Shown one piece after another: positions 1 to 7,964 of a DNA stretch of 22,718 bases. The notes below the pieces were generated by a model. The model searched no databases, was not told the origin of the DNA, and worked only from the letters and a program-made list of their open reading frames with translations. Positions within the stretch are counted from its first letter, which is position 1, and each line of letters opens with the position of its first letter. The position numbers and the translations under genes are program-made. This stretch comes from Acidimicrobiaceae bacterium (GTDB taxonomy: Bacteria; Actinomycetota; Acidimicrobiia; Acidimicrobiales; UBA8592): NCBI GenBank assembly GCA_002715405.1, contig PAZD01000066.1:1-22718 (forward strand). The letters are read 5' to 3'.

Positions 1-2
1 TG

Positions 3-401
3 AAAGTTATTTCAGGTCTTGATTGGCTAGATAAAGAAATTCACAATCCAAAGAATCTTATTGATTTTTGTTTAAATAATTCTCCAATTCTTGAAGGATG
101 TGATGTTGTTGATTTTGTATATGTTCTATATAAATGTTCGAAACAAGTTGATTATAGAAAAAAAGAAATAGTTAAATTATATGAAAATATCTTATTGGAC
201 ATAGAAAAGCTTTTTGTAAAAGAAGATGGTGGTTTTTCTTACTTTATAAATAAATCACAAACTCACTATTACAGTGTAGAAATAACAGAAGGTTCAAATT
301 CTGCAGATATTCACAGCACTACTTTATGTATTTGGTCAATTATAATGATATTAGATATTTTGGAAAAAATTGACTCTAAAATGAATATAATTAAACCTTA
401 A
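3..401 (+). CDS. 3' end of an unrecognised protein (5' truncated by window edge)
   Basis: The frame is open from the first complete codon at base 3 to a TAA at 399-401, leaving 132 residues of the C-terminus; the true start lies to the left of the window. A TTG at 195 is only an internal codon, because coding sequence continues smoothly upstream of it. The visible part is mostly helical with alternating hydrophobic residues. Its best-defined stretch reads GGFSY, then SQTHYY, then ADIHSTTLCIW. The GGF and D-I-H-x-T-T-L-x-x-W pattern recalls alpha/alpha-toroid proteins (terpene cyclase or prenyltransferase folds), but that is an impression, not an assignment. It ends 19 bases before the next gene on the same strand, so it is probably in the same transcription unit as the polymerase-like gene and gmd. 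Function not assigned. Confidence 0.7.
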   Translation, partial: KVISGLDWLDKEIHNPKNLIDFCLNNSPILEGCDVVDFVYVLYKCSKQVDYRKKEIVKLYENILLDIEKLFVKEDGGFSYFINKSQTHYYSVEITEGSNSADIHSTTLCIWSIIMILDILEKIDSKMNIIKP

Positions 402-411
402 TTAAAACATT

Positions 412-418
412 GAGGAAA
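412..418 (+). promoter_or_regulatory. Shine-Dalgarno site deciding a TTG start
   Basis: GAGGAAA lies 412-418. Its GAGG core ends 5 bases before the TTG at 421. No ATG near 421 would keep the first membrane segment, so this site is the main support for the unusual TTG start of the polymerase-like gene. Confidence 0.6.
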
Positions 419-420
419 GT

Positions 421-1743
421 TTGATTGAATTAATTTTAAAAAATAAATATTTTAAATTTATAGTCTTAGGTTTCTTTATCCTAGTTTTTTTATTTGGTAG
501 ATCATTTATGGGAATATATATATTTGGATTTAGAATCGGAGAACTATCAATGGGATTATCGTTACTTTTTTTTGCTATATCTTATTTAACATTTTATAAA
601 AATAGTTTCTTGGATGATCTAAATAAAAAAATATTTTTTTTAATATTCTCAGTGATAAACTTAACTTTTATTATCAATGCTTTCATTATTGATAGCTCTG
701 TCAGTTCTTATACGTTTAGATCTTCCTCTTATATTTGGACTTTAGGTTTTTTATTTTTTGGTTATCAATTTTTCAAATTTAATGAATTAAATAATAATCT
801 AATATACATCGGCTTACCAATACTTATTTACATATATTTTTTCTCAATTTTTGGTCTTCCAGAAACAGTAGTTGAGTTTATCTTATCAATATCTGATAAA
901 TTTGAACCCCACAAAGGTTCTGATTTATTAATTATCTATATAACAATATTTTTTGTTATTAATAGAATTTTTCAAAATAAAAGAATAGGTTTTGAGGTTT
1001 TTTCACTTTTCTCAGCTGTTTATTTTCCTTTAATGTTATTTAAAAGCAGAGGCTCTTTCATAGCTTTTTTGATTTATTTTATTTGTGAAGTTATATATTT
1101 TAAAAGTGTAATACGTTCAGGCTTTCGAAGAAATATATTGTTGGTTGTATTAATGCTGTTATTAATATTACAATCTGTATTTTTCATATCTGGGTCAGGA
1201 TTTATTAAAACTGATGAAATTGAATCGGAAGTAGAGTATGTTGCTACCTATAGAAGTGATCCAGATGAAGAAGTTTTTAGACTTTTTTATATAGCTGAAG
1301 ACATTCTTGGTTCTAAAACAACCAGAATATTTTCAACAGATAATAATTTAAATTGGCGTTTACAAATATGGCAGGATGTAATTTACGACCTATATTTTGA
1401 AAATCAACTCCTTTTTGGATATGGGTATGATGAAAAAATACCAGCAATGGAAGACCCAACAAGAAAAGGTCAAGATGGGCTAAATGAGAATGTTCATAAC
1501 TATATAATTACTTTGCTGGCAAGGGGAGGGTTAATTACTGTTGCTTTATACCTCAGTCTTTATTTTTTAATTATAAAAACTTATAGAATTGGAACTAATT
1601 CAAACTACCTTCTCATTTACCTTGCACCTGTTTTATTTGTTACATTGTTTGATGTCGCAATGGAAAATTCACATTTTCCACTTATTTTATATTTTTCTCT
1701 AGGAATGTATTTTCATAAAAATAAAATCTTTACTAATTACTGA
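421..1743 (+). CDS. O-antigen polymerase/ligase-like membrane protein (Wzy/WaaL, Wzy_C type)
   Basis: This 440-residue protein is almost wholly hydrophobic, with about ten to twelve membrane segments by eye. The interruptions are a loop near residues 260-330 and a second short loop before the last segments. The second loop carries the family signature: a W-R-L-Q-I-W helix, then an F-G-Y-G-Y turn, then N-V-H-N-Y (His about 359) followed by LLARGGL. This R-x-x-W...G-x-G...H-N...G-G order is what O-antigen ligases (WaaL) and Wzy polymerases share, and sequence alone does not separate the two. The expected role is joining undecaprenyl-linked oligosaccharides outside the cytoplasmic membrane, either to each other or to an acceptor. 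The start is TTG, supported by a good Shine-Dalgarno. It is followed 22 bases later by gmd in the same direction. A second protein of this type is encoded at 8269-10212. Confidence 0.8.
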   Translation: MIELILKNKYFKFIVLGFFILVFLFGRSFMGIYIFGFRIGELSMGLSLLFFAISYLTFYKNSFLDDLNKKIFFLIFSVINLTFIINAFIIDSSVSSYTFRSSSYIWTLGFLFFGYQFFKFNELNNNLIYIGLPILIYIYFFSIFGLPETVVEFILSISDKFEPHKGSDLLIIYITIFFVINRIFQNKRIGFEVFSLFSAVYFPLMLFKSRGSFIAFLIYFICEVIYFKSVIRSGFRRNILLVVLMLLLILQSVFFISGSGFIKTDEIESEVEYVATYRSDPDEEVFRLFYIAEDILGSKTTRIFSTDNNLNWRLQIWQDVIYDLYFENQLLFGYGYDEKIPAMEDPTRKGQDGLNENVHNYIITLLARGGLITVALYLSLYFLIIKTYRIGTNSNYLLIYLAPVLFVTLFDVAMENSHFPLILYFSLGMYFHKNKIFTNY

Positions 1744-1747
1744 AAAT

Positions 1748-1752
1748 AGGAG
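1748..1752 (+). promoter_or_regulatory. Shine-Dalgarno site of gmd
   Basis: AGGAG at 1748-1752 lies 13 bases before the gmd ATG, rather far for an optimal site. A weaker AGAG at 1755-1758 is nearer. The 22-base gap to the upstream gene and the lack of any separate promoter fit co-transcription. Confidence 0.4.
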
Positions 1753-1765
1753 TTAGAGTAAAACT

Positions 1766-2800
1766 ATGAAAGCTTTTGTAACTGGAGTAACAGGACAAGA
1801 TGGTTTTTATTTAACTAAATTATTATTAGATAAAGGATACCAAGTCCATGGCACTATTAGAAGGTCATCAAGTTTTAATACAGAAAGAATTGACCCATTA
1901 ATTTCTGAATATGAAGAAGGTGGGTTATTGAAGTTATATTATTCAGATTTATTAGATTCATCTTCTTTAAATAATTTAATTAATTCAATTGAACCAGATG
2001 AGATTTATAATTTAGCTGCTCAGTCACATGTAGCGGTTTCATTTAAAAACCCTCTTTACAGTACACAAACAAGTGTAGTGGGTCCGATTACTCTTTTAGA
2101 GGCAGTGAAAAATAGTAAAAAAGACATAAAATATTATCAAGCATCTTCTTCCGAGATGTTTGGTGGAATCGATAGTAATACTCTAAATGAAAACACAAAG
2201 TTTAGACCTAAGAGTCCTTATGCTGTTGGGAAGGTTTTTGCACATGAAATTACCAAAGTTTATAGAGAATCATATGGTATCTTCGGAGTTAATGGAATAC
2301 TTTTTAATCATGAATCACCATTACGAGGAGAAACTTTTGTAACAAGAAAGATTACTCGTGCTGTTGGAAGGATCAAAAATATGTTGCAGGAAAAGGTAAC
2401 ACTAGGAAACCTAGAAGCATCTAGAGACTGGGGTTTTGCTGGTGACTATGTTGAGGGTATGTATTTAATGATGCAGCACTCGATACCTGATGATTGGGTT
2501 CTAGCAACTGGAGAAACACATACAGTAAAGGAATTTGCAGAACTTGCTTTTAATGAAGTTGGATTGAACTATCAAGACTATGTTTTGATTGACTCTAGGC
2601 ATCAAAGGCCTAATGAGGTAAATTATTTGCTAGGAGATCCTTCAAAAGCAAAATCTGAATTGGGTTGGGAGAACAAAACTTCATTTTCAAGCTTGGTTAA
2701 AAAAATGGTCGAAGAAGACGTTTTGTTGGCAGAAAGAGAAAAAGTTTTATTAGAAAAAGGACTGCTGAAGCCTACCTGGGAATATCCAATAAAGAATTAA
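1766..2800 (+). CDS. gmd: GDP-mannose 4,6-dehydratase
   Basis: This NAD(P)-dependent short-chain dehydrogenase/reductase converts GDP-D-mannose to GDP-4-keto-6-deoxy-D-mannose in the cytoplasm, the first step to GDP-L-fucose and other GDP-6-deoxyhexoses. The N-terminal Rossmann motif G-V-T-G-Q-D-G is at residues 7-13. The S-S-S-E-M-F-G active-site strand follows near residue 127, and the catalytic Y-x-x-x-K is Tyr152/Lys156 in SPYAVGK. FNHESPLRGETFVTRKI and the later SRHQRPNEV segment are hallmarks of Gmd. At 344 residues it is slightly shorter than the roughly 370 of the E. coli enzyme but complete at both ends. The product would be used by the fucose synthase encoded next door, which unusually lies on the opposite strand. 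The two stop codons share the bases TTAA at 2797-2800. Confidence 0.95.
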   Translation: MKAFVTGVTGQDGFYLTKLLLDKGYQVHGTIRRSSSFNTERIDPLISEYEEGGLLKLYYSDLLDSSSLNNLINSIEPDEIYNLAAQSHVAVSFKNPLYSTQTSVVGPITLLEAVKNSKKDIKYYQASSSEMFGGIDSNTLNENTKFRPKSPYAVGKVFAHEITKVYRESYGIFGVNGILFNHESPLRGETFVTRKITRAVGRIKNMLQEKVTLGNLEASRDWGFAGDYVEGMYLMMQHSIPDDWVLATGETHTVKEFAELAFNEVGLNYQDYVLIDSRHQRPNEVNYLLGDPSKAKSELGWENKTSFSSLVKKMVEEDVLLAEREKVLLEKGLLKPTWEYPIKN

Positions 2801-3720
2801 GACTTATTCTTAACAAACCAGTCATAAACATCATCTAAACCTTGTGATAATTTAATCTTTGGTTTCCACCCATATGAATGAAATTTAGAGGAATCTAAGA
2901 GCTTTCTTGGATTACCATCAGGCATATCTGAATTAAATGAAATCTCACCACCAAATTTAATTACTTCTTTTATTTGTAAAACCAAATCAGCTATAGATAT
3001 TTCCTCGTTACTGCCAATATTTAAGATTTGTTCAGAAAATAAATCATTTTGTAATATAAAACCAATAGCACTTGATAAGTCGTCAACATGCATAAATTCT
3101 CTTAAAGGCTTACCAGTACCCCATACTTCAAAATCTTTTTGGTTTTGTATCTTAGCATGATGCATTCTGTAAATTAAACCAGGAATAACATGACTACTTT
3201 TATCTGAAAAATTATCATTAGGTCCATATAAATTTGTTGGCATCAAGTTAGTTATTTTATGCCCATGTTGTTTTGTGAGAGCATCTCCAATTTCAATAGC
3301 TGTTAATTTGGCCATAGCATATGGAGAGTTCGTAGGCTCGAGCTTTCCTGTAAGTAAGCTACCTTCAGCAATTGGATTTGCAGCACCTAGAGGATAAATA
3401 CAACTACTCCCAAGATTTATAACTTTTATATCATTGAAGGGAATTAAACTTTCTAAAATATTTATATTAATTTTTAAATTATCTAATATAAAATCTAATC
3501 TTTGAGTATTATTTGCGTGTATTCCCCCAACTTTTGCGGCTGCATTGATTATTACATCAGGTCTTAATGTTTCAATAGTTTTTTTTGTTTCAATAAATGA
3601 AAATAAATCTGTGTCTCCTCTAGATGAAGAAAGGACATCAGAATCTTTTACTAAGAGAGGTAAGTTCTTTACTAGAGAAGTGCCAACAAGACCTCTTGAA
3701 CCAAATATAAGTATTTTCAT
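2797..3720 (-). CDS. fcl: GDP-L-fucose synthase (GDP-4-keto-6-deoxymannose 3,5-epimerase/4-reductase)
   Basis: This NADPH-dependent enzyme of the extended SDR family epimerises C3 and C5 of the Gmd product and reduces C4 to give GDP-L-fucose. The 307-residue length matches the family. The Rossmann motif G-S-R-G-L-V-G is at residues 7-13, NLGSSCIYP carries the catalytic Ser (105-107 region), and the Tyr134/Lys138 pair lies in SPYAMAK. NLMPTNLYGPNDNF and the EFMHVDDLSSA segment are typical of Fcl. The ATG at 3720 is preceded on the minus strand by TATCGT, 6 bases upstream, and no Shine-Dalgarno, fitting a near-leaderless message. Fcl usually follows gmd in one operon; here it faces it tail to tail with overlapping stop codons, so the two genes need separate promoters. 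A shadow frame on the plus strand at 3545-3727 is not a gene. Confidence 0.95.
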   Translation of the reverse strand: MKILIFGSRGLVGTSLVKNLPLLVKDSDVLSSSRGDTDLFSFIETKKTIETLRPDVIINAAAKVGGIHANNTQRLDFILDNLKININILESLIPFNDIKVINLGSSCIYPLGAANPIAEGSLLTGKLEPTNSPYAMAKLTAIEIGDALTKQHGHKITNLMPTNLYGPNDNFSDKSSHVIPGLIYRMHHAKIQNQKDFEVWGTGKPLREFMHVDDLSSAIGFILQNDLFSEQILNIGSNEEISIADLVLQIKEVIKFGGEISFNSDMPDGNPRKLLDSSKFHSYGWKPKIKLSQGLDDVYDWFVKNKS

Positions 3721-3726
3721 AATTTA

Positions 3727-3732
3727 ACGATA
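3727..3732 (-). promoter_or_regulatory. Candidate -10 box of fcl
   Basis: Read on the minus strand this is TATCGT followed by 6 bases and then the fcl ATG. It matches TANNNT at the spacing expected if transcription begins at or next to the start codon. No convincing -35 was seen. It lies in the 122-base divergent gap 3721-3842, which is otherwise AT-rich and featureless. Confidence 0.3.
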
Positions 3733-3830
3733 ATTATCCATCATAATATTGTCACTTTATTAATTAAGTTATATTTCTACTAAATAAGTTAGTGATAATT
3801 AAAGAAAATATTTAAATAACTTGTATGTTA

Positions 3831-3836
3831 TATAAT
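3831..3836 (+). promoter_or_regulatory. asnB: Candidate -10 box of the asnB-like gene (leaderless)
   Basis: This is a perfect TATAAT, separated by only 6 bases (TAGATA from 3837, counting the T of overlap) from the ATG at 3843. There is no Shine-Dalgarno. A start site about 7 bases after the box would fall on the ATG itself, so the message is predicted to be leaderless. No clear -35 is visible. Confidence 0.45.
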
Positions 3837-3842
3837 TAGATA

Positions 3843-5618
3843 ATGTGTGGATTTCTAGGGAAAATAGCCTTTACTGATTTTGATTCAAAAGAATTAGAAA
3901 AACCAAATTCTCAGATAATTTGTAGAGGTCCGGATAATACTAAAAAGTTTGAATTACTTAAAGAAAATTTAAAGGCTTCACTAATCTTTAATAGACTTTC
4001 AATTTTGGATTTAGCAGAGAATGCAAATCAACCAATGCACTCACAAAATTCAAAATCTATTTTGATGTTCAATGGTGAAATATACAACCATAAAGAATTA
4101 AGAAAATATTTATCTACAAAAGGTCGCAATTTCAAAACAAGCCACTCAGATACAGAAGTTGTTTTAAATGGTTTAGAAATTGAAGGTATAGAGTTTATTA
4201 ATAAACTTAGGGGCCAATTCTCTATTTTTTATTTAAACCAAGCTGAAAGAAAATTTTATCTAATTAGAGACAGATTGGGCCAGAAGCCACTCTACTTTTA
4301 TAACACCAATGATTTATTTATTTTTGGTTCAAATTTAAGTGCGGTTAAACAATTGACTAATAATGCATCTTTAGCTCAAGATCAAATAAACAATTATTTG
4401 AAGTACGGAGTAGTCGGTGGGTCTAAAACAATTTATGAAAATATTTACAAAGTTTTACCAGCAGAAGCAATTGAGATTAATTTTTCAAACGATAATTTTA
4501 CAATGAATAATAAAAAATATTGGGACATAAATGAAAAAGTAAATAATTTGAAATTTGATAAAGAAGAGTTTTTTTCAATTCTATCCGAATCAATTGAAAT
4601 GAGGCTTATAGCGGATGTTCCAGTAGCAAATTTTTTAAGTGGAGGATTAGATTCATCCACAATCGTAAAAAATATGTATGAAAATGATAATGAAATTAAT
4701 ACTTTCACTGTTTCTACTGAGAGTAAAAAGTATGATGAAAGTCTTTGGGCAAATAAAGTTTCAGAAAAATACAATACAAATCATAAAGTTTCTCACGTCT
4801 CAAGTGATTTGAATATACAATTAGCAAATGAGGCTATAGAGTCATTAGATGAACCTTATTCCGATCCATCAGTTATACCTTCTTTTTTAATTTCAAATGA
4901 AATTTCTAAGCATTATAAAGTAGCTATTTCTGGTGATGGCGGTGATGAACTGCTTGGTGGCTATGAGAGAACAGAAAAGTCTCTTAAAAATATTAATACT
5001 TTTCACAATATGTTCTCAAAACTTTACAAAATATATCCATCTTTTTTAGGGACAGGAGCAAACTTTTTATCAAAAAGCAATGAATTATCAATTAGATACA
5101 GGTCATTCTTAGAAGATGAGAATTTATTAAAATTATTAAAAATTAATTTAGATAATACAGATGATTACATAAGTTTAAATAAAAATATTGATAGTTATAA
5201 GTCGCTTTTACTTGCTGATTATAATTTTTTTCTTCCTGACATGATGCTGTTTAAAATAGACAGGACTTCAATGGCGAACTCTTTAGAGGTAAGGTCACCC
5301 TTTGTAGATCATAAATTAATTGAGTATATTCTTTCAAGAAGCACTGAATATAGAAATAGTAATATTAAAAAATCATTACTGAAAAATTACCTAATTGAGG
5401 ATTTTGATTCAAATTTTATTAATAGGAAAAAACAAGGATTTGTATTTGATTTAGAATCCTGGATTTTTAATAACTTTGATTATTTTTATGATTATTTAGT
5501 AAATAGTCGAGTTTCACGAATTGTTGATTTAAATTCATTAAAAATGTTAAAATTAAACAAGTCAAGGATTAATTCAAACAGAATTTGGAAACTCTACGTA
5601 TTAAATAAGTTTATTTAA
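3843..5618 (+). CDS. asnB: Asparagine synthetase-like glutamine amidotransferase (class II)
   Basis: The 591-residue protein has both AsnB halves. The N-terminal class II glutaminase domain begins M-C-G, so Cys2 would be the nucleophile after Met removal; it also shows RGPD, FNRLSILDL, FNGEIYN and SHSDTEVVL, all with family residues intact. The C-terminal ATP-pyrophosphatase domain has the loop SGGLDSS at about 266-272 and SGDGGDELLGGY near 362-374. It would move ammonia from glutamine to an adenylated carboxylate. Paralogues inside polysaccharide clusters are often thought to amidate uronic acids or other sugar carboxylates (the WbpS idea), and the nearby genes for a diacetamido-uronic acid route suit that. 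Free asparagine synthesis cannot be excluded. The gene stands alone between two divergent and convergent neighbours and overlaps the next gene's 3' end by 8 bp. Confidence 0.9.
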   Translation: MCGFLGKIAFTDFDSKELEKPNSQIICRGPDNTKKFELLKENLKASLIFNRLSILDLAENANQPMHSQNSKSILMFNGEIYNHKELRKYLSTKGRNFKTSHSDTEVVLNGLEIEGIEFINKLRGQFSIFYLNQAERKFYLIRDRLGQKPLYFYNTNDLFIFGSNLSAVKQLTNNASLAQDQINNYLKYGVVGGSKTIYENIYKVLPAEAIEINFSNDNFTMNNKKYWDINEKVNNLKFDKEEFFSILSESIEMRLIADVPVANFLSGGLDSSTIVKNMYENDNEINTFTVSTESKKYDESLWANKVSEKYNTNHKVSHVSSDLNIQLANEAIESLDEPYSDPSVIPSFLISNEISKHYKVAISGDGGDELLGGYERTEKSLKNINTFHNMFSKLYKIYPSFLGTGANFLSKSNELSIRYRSFLEDENLLKLLKINLDNTDDYISLNKNIDSYKSLLLADYNFFLPDMMLFKIDRTSMANSLEVRSPFVDHKLIEYILSRSTEYRNSNIKKSLLKNYLIEDFDSNFINRKKQGFVFDLESWIFNNFDYFYDYLVNSRVSRIVDLNSLKMLKLNKSRINSNRIWKLYVLNKFI

Positions 5619-6723
5619 TTAAATCTGTGTAATCCGAGTATATTTTTTCTGTTAATAATTCAAGAGAATTTGAATCAAGTATATCTTTTTTTGCATTCTC
5701 TGAAATATTATTCAGCTTTTCATCCTGATTTTTTATTTTTGAATACAAAGTTAGTAAATTATTTTCTTTCATTTCAAATAAATATCCATTATTTTCATTA
5801 ATTATAATTTCAGAATGATTTGGGATATTACTTGCTAAGACCACACAGCCTAAAGACATTGCCTCCAGGATAGTTTTTGGGTTACCCTCGAATAATGAAG
5901 TTGAAATAAAAAATTTATATTTTTTATATATATTAAGAAGATCATCATGTTTAACATTTTTATGAATATTTAAATCAACATTTGATTCCTTAGCTAAGTT
6001 ATTAAGATATTCAAATCTTTCTCCAGAACCATAAATATCAAGAACTATTTCCCCTTTTGTATTACTAAACTCATTTATCAAATACTCATAATTTTTTTGA
6101 TCAGCAAGCCTACCCACACTTAATATTCTGTTTTCAAATCTTCCCACCAGACTTTCGCTGCCTGATTGGTAAACCCAATTTGGTCTTAACCTAACTTTTT
6201 CACTTGATTTAAACAAATTTCTATCACTATTGCTTGTGACTGTATATATGTCACAAATAAATAAACTTATATTAGTTAAAAACTTATAAAGAAATTTGAT
6301 AATATAGTTTTTCTTCTCTTGAAGAGAGAATTGGTACATGTCATAACCAGTTCTAATTAATAAAGGTTTATTCGAAAATAGTTTACATATTATTGGAATC
6401 CACGATCCGAGTAGTTGATGTTGATGTAAGATATCAGAATTTCTTGTAATCATTCTAATTTTGTATGGAATTTTAAAAGAATTTAGATATCTCAGAACAG
6501 AATTCTTGTTGTATTTTATTAAAGAGTAAATAGGGACAACTTCGGAGTTTTTAATATTTGTATCGTATTTTAAATCTTCTTCATTACCGTATGTAACAAA
6601 AGTAAAATTTACTTGGTATTTTTCATTGATTTTTTTGTATATTTCTAACTCTCTTTCAATAGTCCCAGAATCATACCAAGTCTTAAGAGAGTATCCGTAA
6701 GTAAAAAAAACAGTTATTTTCAT
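5611..6723 (-). CDS. Glycosyltransferase, GT4 family (GT-B fold)
   Basis: This 370-residue protein has a two-domain GT-B layout. The N-terminal half is a Rossmann-like acceptor domain with DILHQHQLLGSW. The C-terminal donor domain opens with RILSVGRLADQKN near residue 206 and carries LFEGNPKTILEAMSLG near 277, the E-x7-E motif of Glycos_transf_1 (GT4). It would retain configuration while adding one sugar of the repeat unit at the inner face of the membrane. I chose the ATG at 6723 (protein begins MKITVFF) over the in-frame GTG at 6750: the family N-terminus starts with a beta strand right there, and a TATCAT lies 7 bases before this ATG. Its 3' end overlaps the asnB-like gene by 8 bp tail to tail. 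Donor and acceptor are unknown. Confidence 0.88.
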   Translation of the reverse strand: MKITVFFTYGYSLKTWYDSGTIERELEIYKKINEKYQVNFTFVTYGNEEDLKYDTNIKNSEVVPIYSLIKYNKNSVLRYLNSFKIPYKIRMITRNSDILHQHQLLGSWIPIICKLFSNKPLLIRTGYDMYQFSLQEKKNYIIKFLYKFLTNISLFICDIYTVTSNSDRNLFKSSEKVRLRPNWVYQSGSESLVGRFENRILSVGRLADQKNYEYLINEFSNTKGEIVLDIYGSGERFEYLNNLAKESNVDLNIHKNVKHDDLLNIYKKYKFFISTSLFEGNPKTILEAMSLGCVVLASNIPNHSEIIINENNGYLFEMKENNLLTLYSKIKNQDEKLNNISENAKKDILDSNSLELLTEKIYSDYTDLIK

Positions 6724-6730
6724 ACTCTTT

Positions 6731-6736
6731 ATGATA
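6731..6736 (-). promoter_or_regulatory. Candidate -10 box of the GT4 gene (leaderless)
   Basis: On the minus strand, TATCAT is followed by AAAGAGT and then the ATG at 6723. The 7-base gap fits a transcript beginning at the ATG. The AAAGAG itself is too close to work well as a Shine-Dalgarno. This supports the shorter start. Confidence 0.35.
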
Positions 6737-6803
6737 TTCAAATATAACACTAAGAAAACAAATTCTTAGACAAAAGTAATAGAAAGGTATCATGTAATAT
6801 GTA

Positions 6804-7913
6804 ATGAAAAATATAACCTTCATTTATGCAGGAAATAGAAAAGATAATTATATAAATAAGAATATTGAAGCTAAAGATTTTTATTATGGTTTATTTTCAT
6901 TTCAAAATAAAAATAATAATATCAATATAATTGAGTTCGAAGAGCATCCTGGCTTAATGAACAAAATTTTACAAATAATTGATAAAATTTTACAAAAAAT
7001 ATTTAATTTACCTTTTTATCTTTCTAAATTAACAACTATTAAAAATCTCAATATAGTAAGAAAGTCAGACCATATTTTTATGGTTAATGAATCAGTGGGA
7101 TGTTCCTCCTTATTGTTACTTATTTTTCTTAAATTATTTTCAAAAGTAAAGGTTTCTTTATTTGTAATGGGCTTATATAGCAAAAAATTAAGATATAGAA
7201 AATTATTATTTCTACACAATTTGATTATCAAGTTTCTAGTATTTTTTATTGATAACTTGTTTTTTTTAGGAAAAGGAGAGCTTGAAAAAGGAAAAAAATT
7301 ACATAAGAACAAATCAAAATTAGTTTTTTTACCTTTTTGCATTGATACTGAATTTTGGTCTAAAAATGATAATTCTAATAACAAAGTTACAAATGATATT
7401 ATTTTTGTTGGCAATGATGGTAATAGAGAAGTTGAGCTTTTAATTAAAATTGCAAAAAATTTACCAAAACTAAATTTTATTATTGTATCAAATCATCCAT
7501 TATTAAATGGTTTGGATCTTCCAAATGTAAGGTTATTTAATACTTCCTGGGGTATAAAGTTATTATCTGATACAGATTTGAAAAAATTATACGAATCATC
7601 AAGATTAAGTATTATTCCATTAGTTGAAACAACCCAACCATCAGGTCAAAGTGTAGCTCTACAGTCAATGTCATTGGAGGTTCCAGTTATGATAACCAAA
7701 ACCGAAGGGTTCTGGGATCCACTTCTGTTTAAAAATAAAGAGGATTTATTTTTTATTACCAACAATACATTAGAAGAGTGGACTGAAACGATAGAAGTTG
7801 TTCTATCTAATAAGAATTTGATGTCTAAAATTACAGCAAATGCAAAAGCAAAAATAAGAGAAAATTATAATTTGAATAAATTTTATGAAAATTTGATGCC
7901 GTATGTTAAATAA
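6804..7913 (+). CDS. Glycosyltransferase, GT4-like (GT-B fold)
   Basis: This 369-residue protein is very rich in Lys, Asn, Ile and Leu. The C-terminal half starts with NDIIFVGNDGNRE near residue 197. It continues through FIIVSNHP and SDTDLKKLYESSRLSIIPL to QPSGQSVALQSMSLEVPVMIT near 275-295, the place where GT4 enzymes bind the nucleotide-sugar diphosphate. Here the usual E-G-x-P is replaced by Q-P-S-G-Q, a variant known in GT4-like proteins of surface-glycan clusters. The N-terminal half is less conserved; DNA encoding residues about 54-65 contains two copies of a 13-base word (6963 and 6984) giving a K-I-L-Q repeat in a helix. It begins a four-gene run on the plus strand. The region before the ATG has TAATAT but at only 3 bases' distance, so its promoter is unclear. 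Donor and acceptor unknown. Confidence 0.75.
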   Translation: MKNITFIYAGNRKDNYINKNIEAKDFYYGLFSFQNKNNNINIIEFEEHPGLMNKILQIIDKILQKIFNLPFYLSKLTTIKNLNIVRKSDHIFMVNESVGCSSLLLLIFLKLFSKVKVSLFVMGLYSKKLRYRKLLFLHNLIIKFLVFFIDNLFFLGKGELEKGKKLHKNKSKLVFLPFCIDTEFWSKNDNSNNKVTNDIIFVGNDGNREVELLIKIAKNLPKLNFIIVSNHPLLNGLDLPNVRLFNTSWGIKLLSDTDLKKLYESSRLSIIPLVETTQPSGQSVALQSMSLEVPVMITKTEGFWDPLLFKNKEDLFFITNNTLEEWTETIEVVLSNKNLMSKITANAKAKIRENYNLNKFYENLMPYVK

Positions 7914-7930
7914 ATAGAAAGTTACTTGAT

Positions 7931-7957
7931 TTGTCAAAAGTAAGAGATTGTTAGTAT
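7931..7957 (+). promoter_or_regulatory. Possible promoter before the small membrane protein gene
   Basis: TTGTCA at 7931-7936 and TAGTAT at 7952-7957 are spaced by 15 bases, and TAGTAT ends 7 bases before the ATG at 7965. The spacing is short for sigma-70, so this is tentative. It would provide a separate leaderless message for the small protein and the polymerase-like gene, although co-transcription from upstream is equally possible. Confidence 0.25.
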
Positions 7958-7964
7958 TAACTAT

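Noticed and set aside
2797..2813. Possible terminator hairpin after gmd (TTAAGA, 5-base loop, TCTTAA)
   Set aside because: The stem is 6 bp of mostly A-T pairs without a following T run, and it lies within the 3' coding end of fcl, so it is not convincing.
4445..4774. 109-codon open frame on the minus strand
   Set aside because: It lies wholly inside the asnB-like gene and opposite its ATP-pyrophosphatase loop. The sequence has no family features, and the plus-strand protein is clearly real.
5612..5625. Palindromic ATTTAATTAAAT near the asnB-like/GT4 junction
   Set aside because: It is a loopless, all-AT palindrome of a kind expected by chance at this base composition; not called as a terminator or operator.
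6723..6750. GTG start at 6750 for the GT4 gene
   Set aside because: It would add nine residues before MKITVFF, which is the natural first beta strand, and the TATCAT at 6731-6736 would then lie inside the gene.
7016..7414. 132-codon open frame on the minus strand
   Set aside because: It is antisense to the GT4-like gene. Long antisense frames arise easily in A- and T-rich codons, and the translation has no motif.
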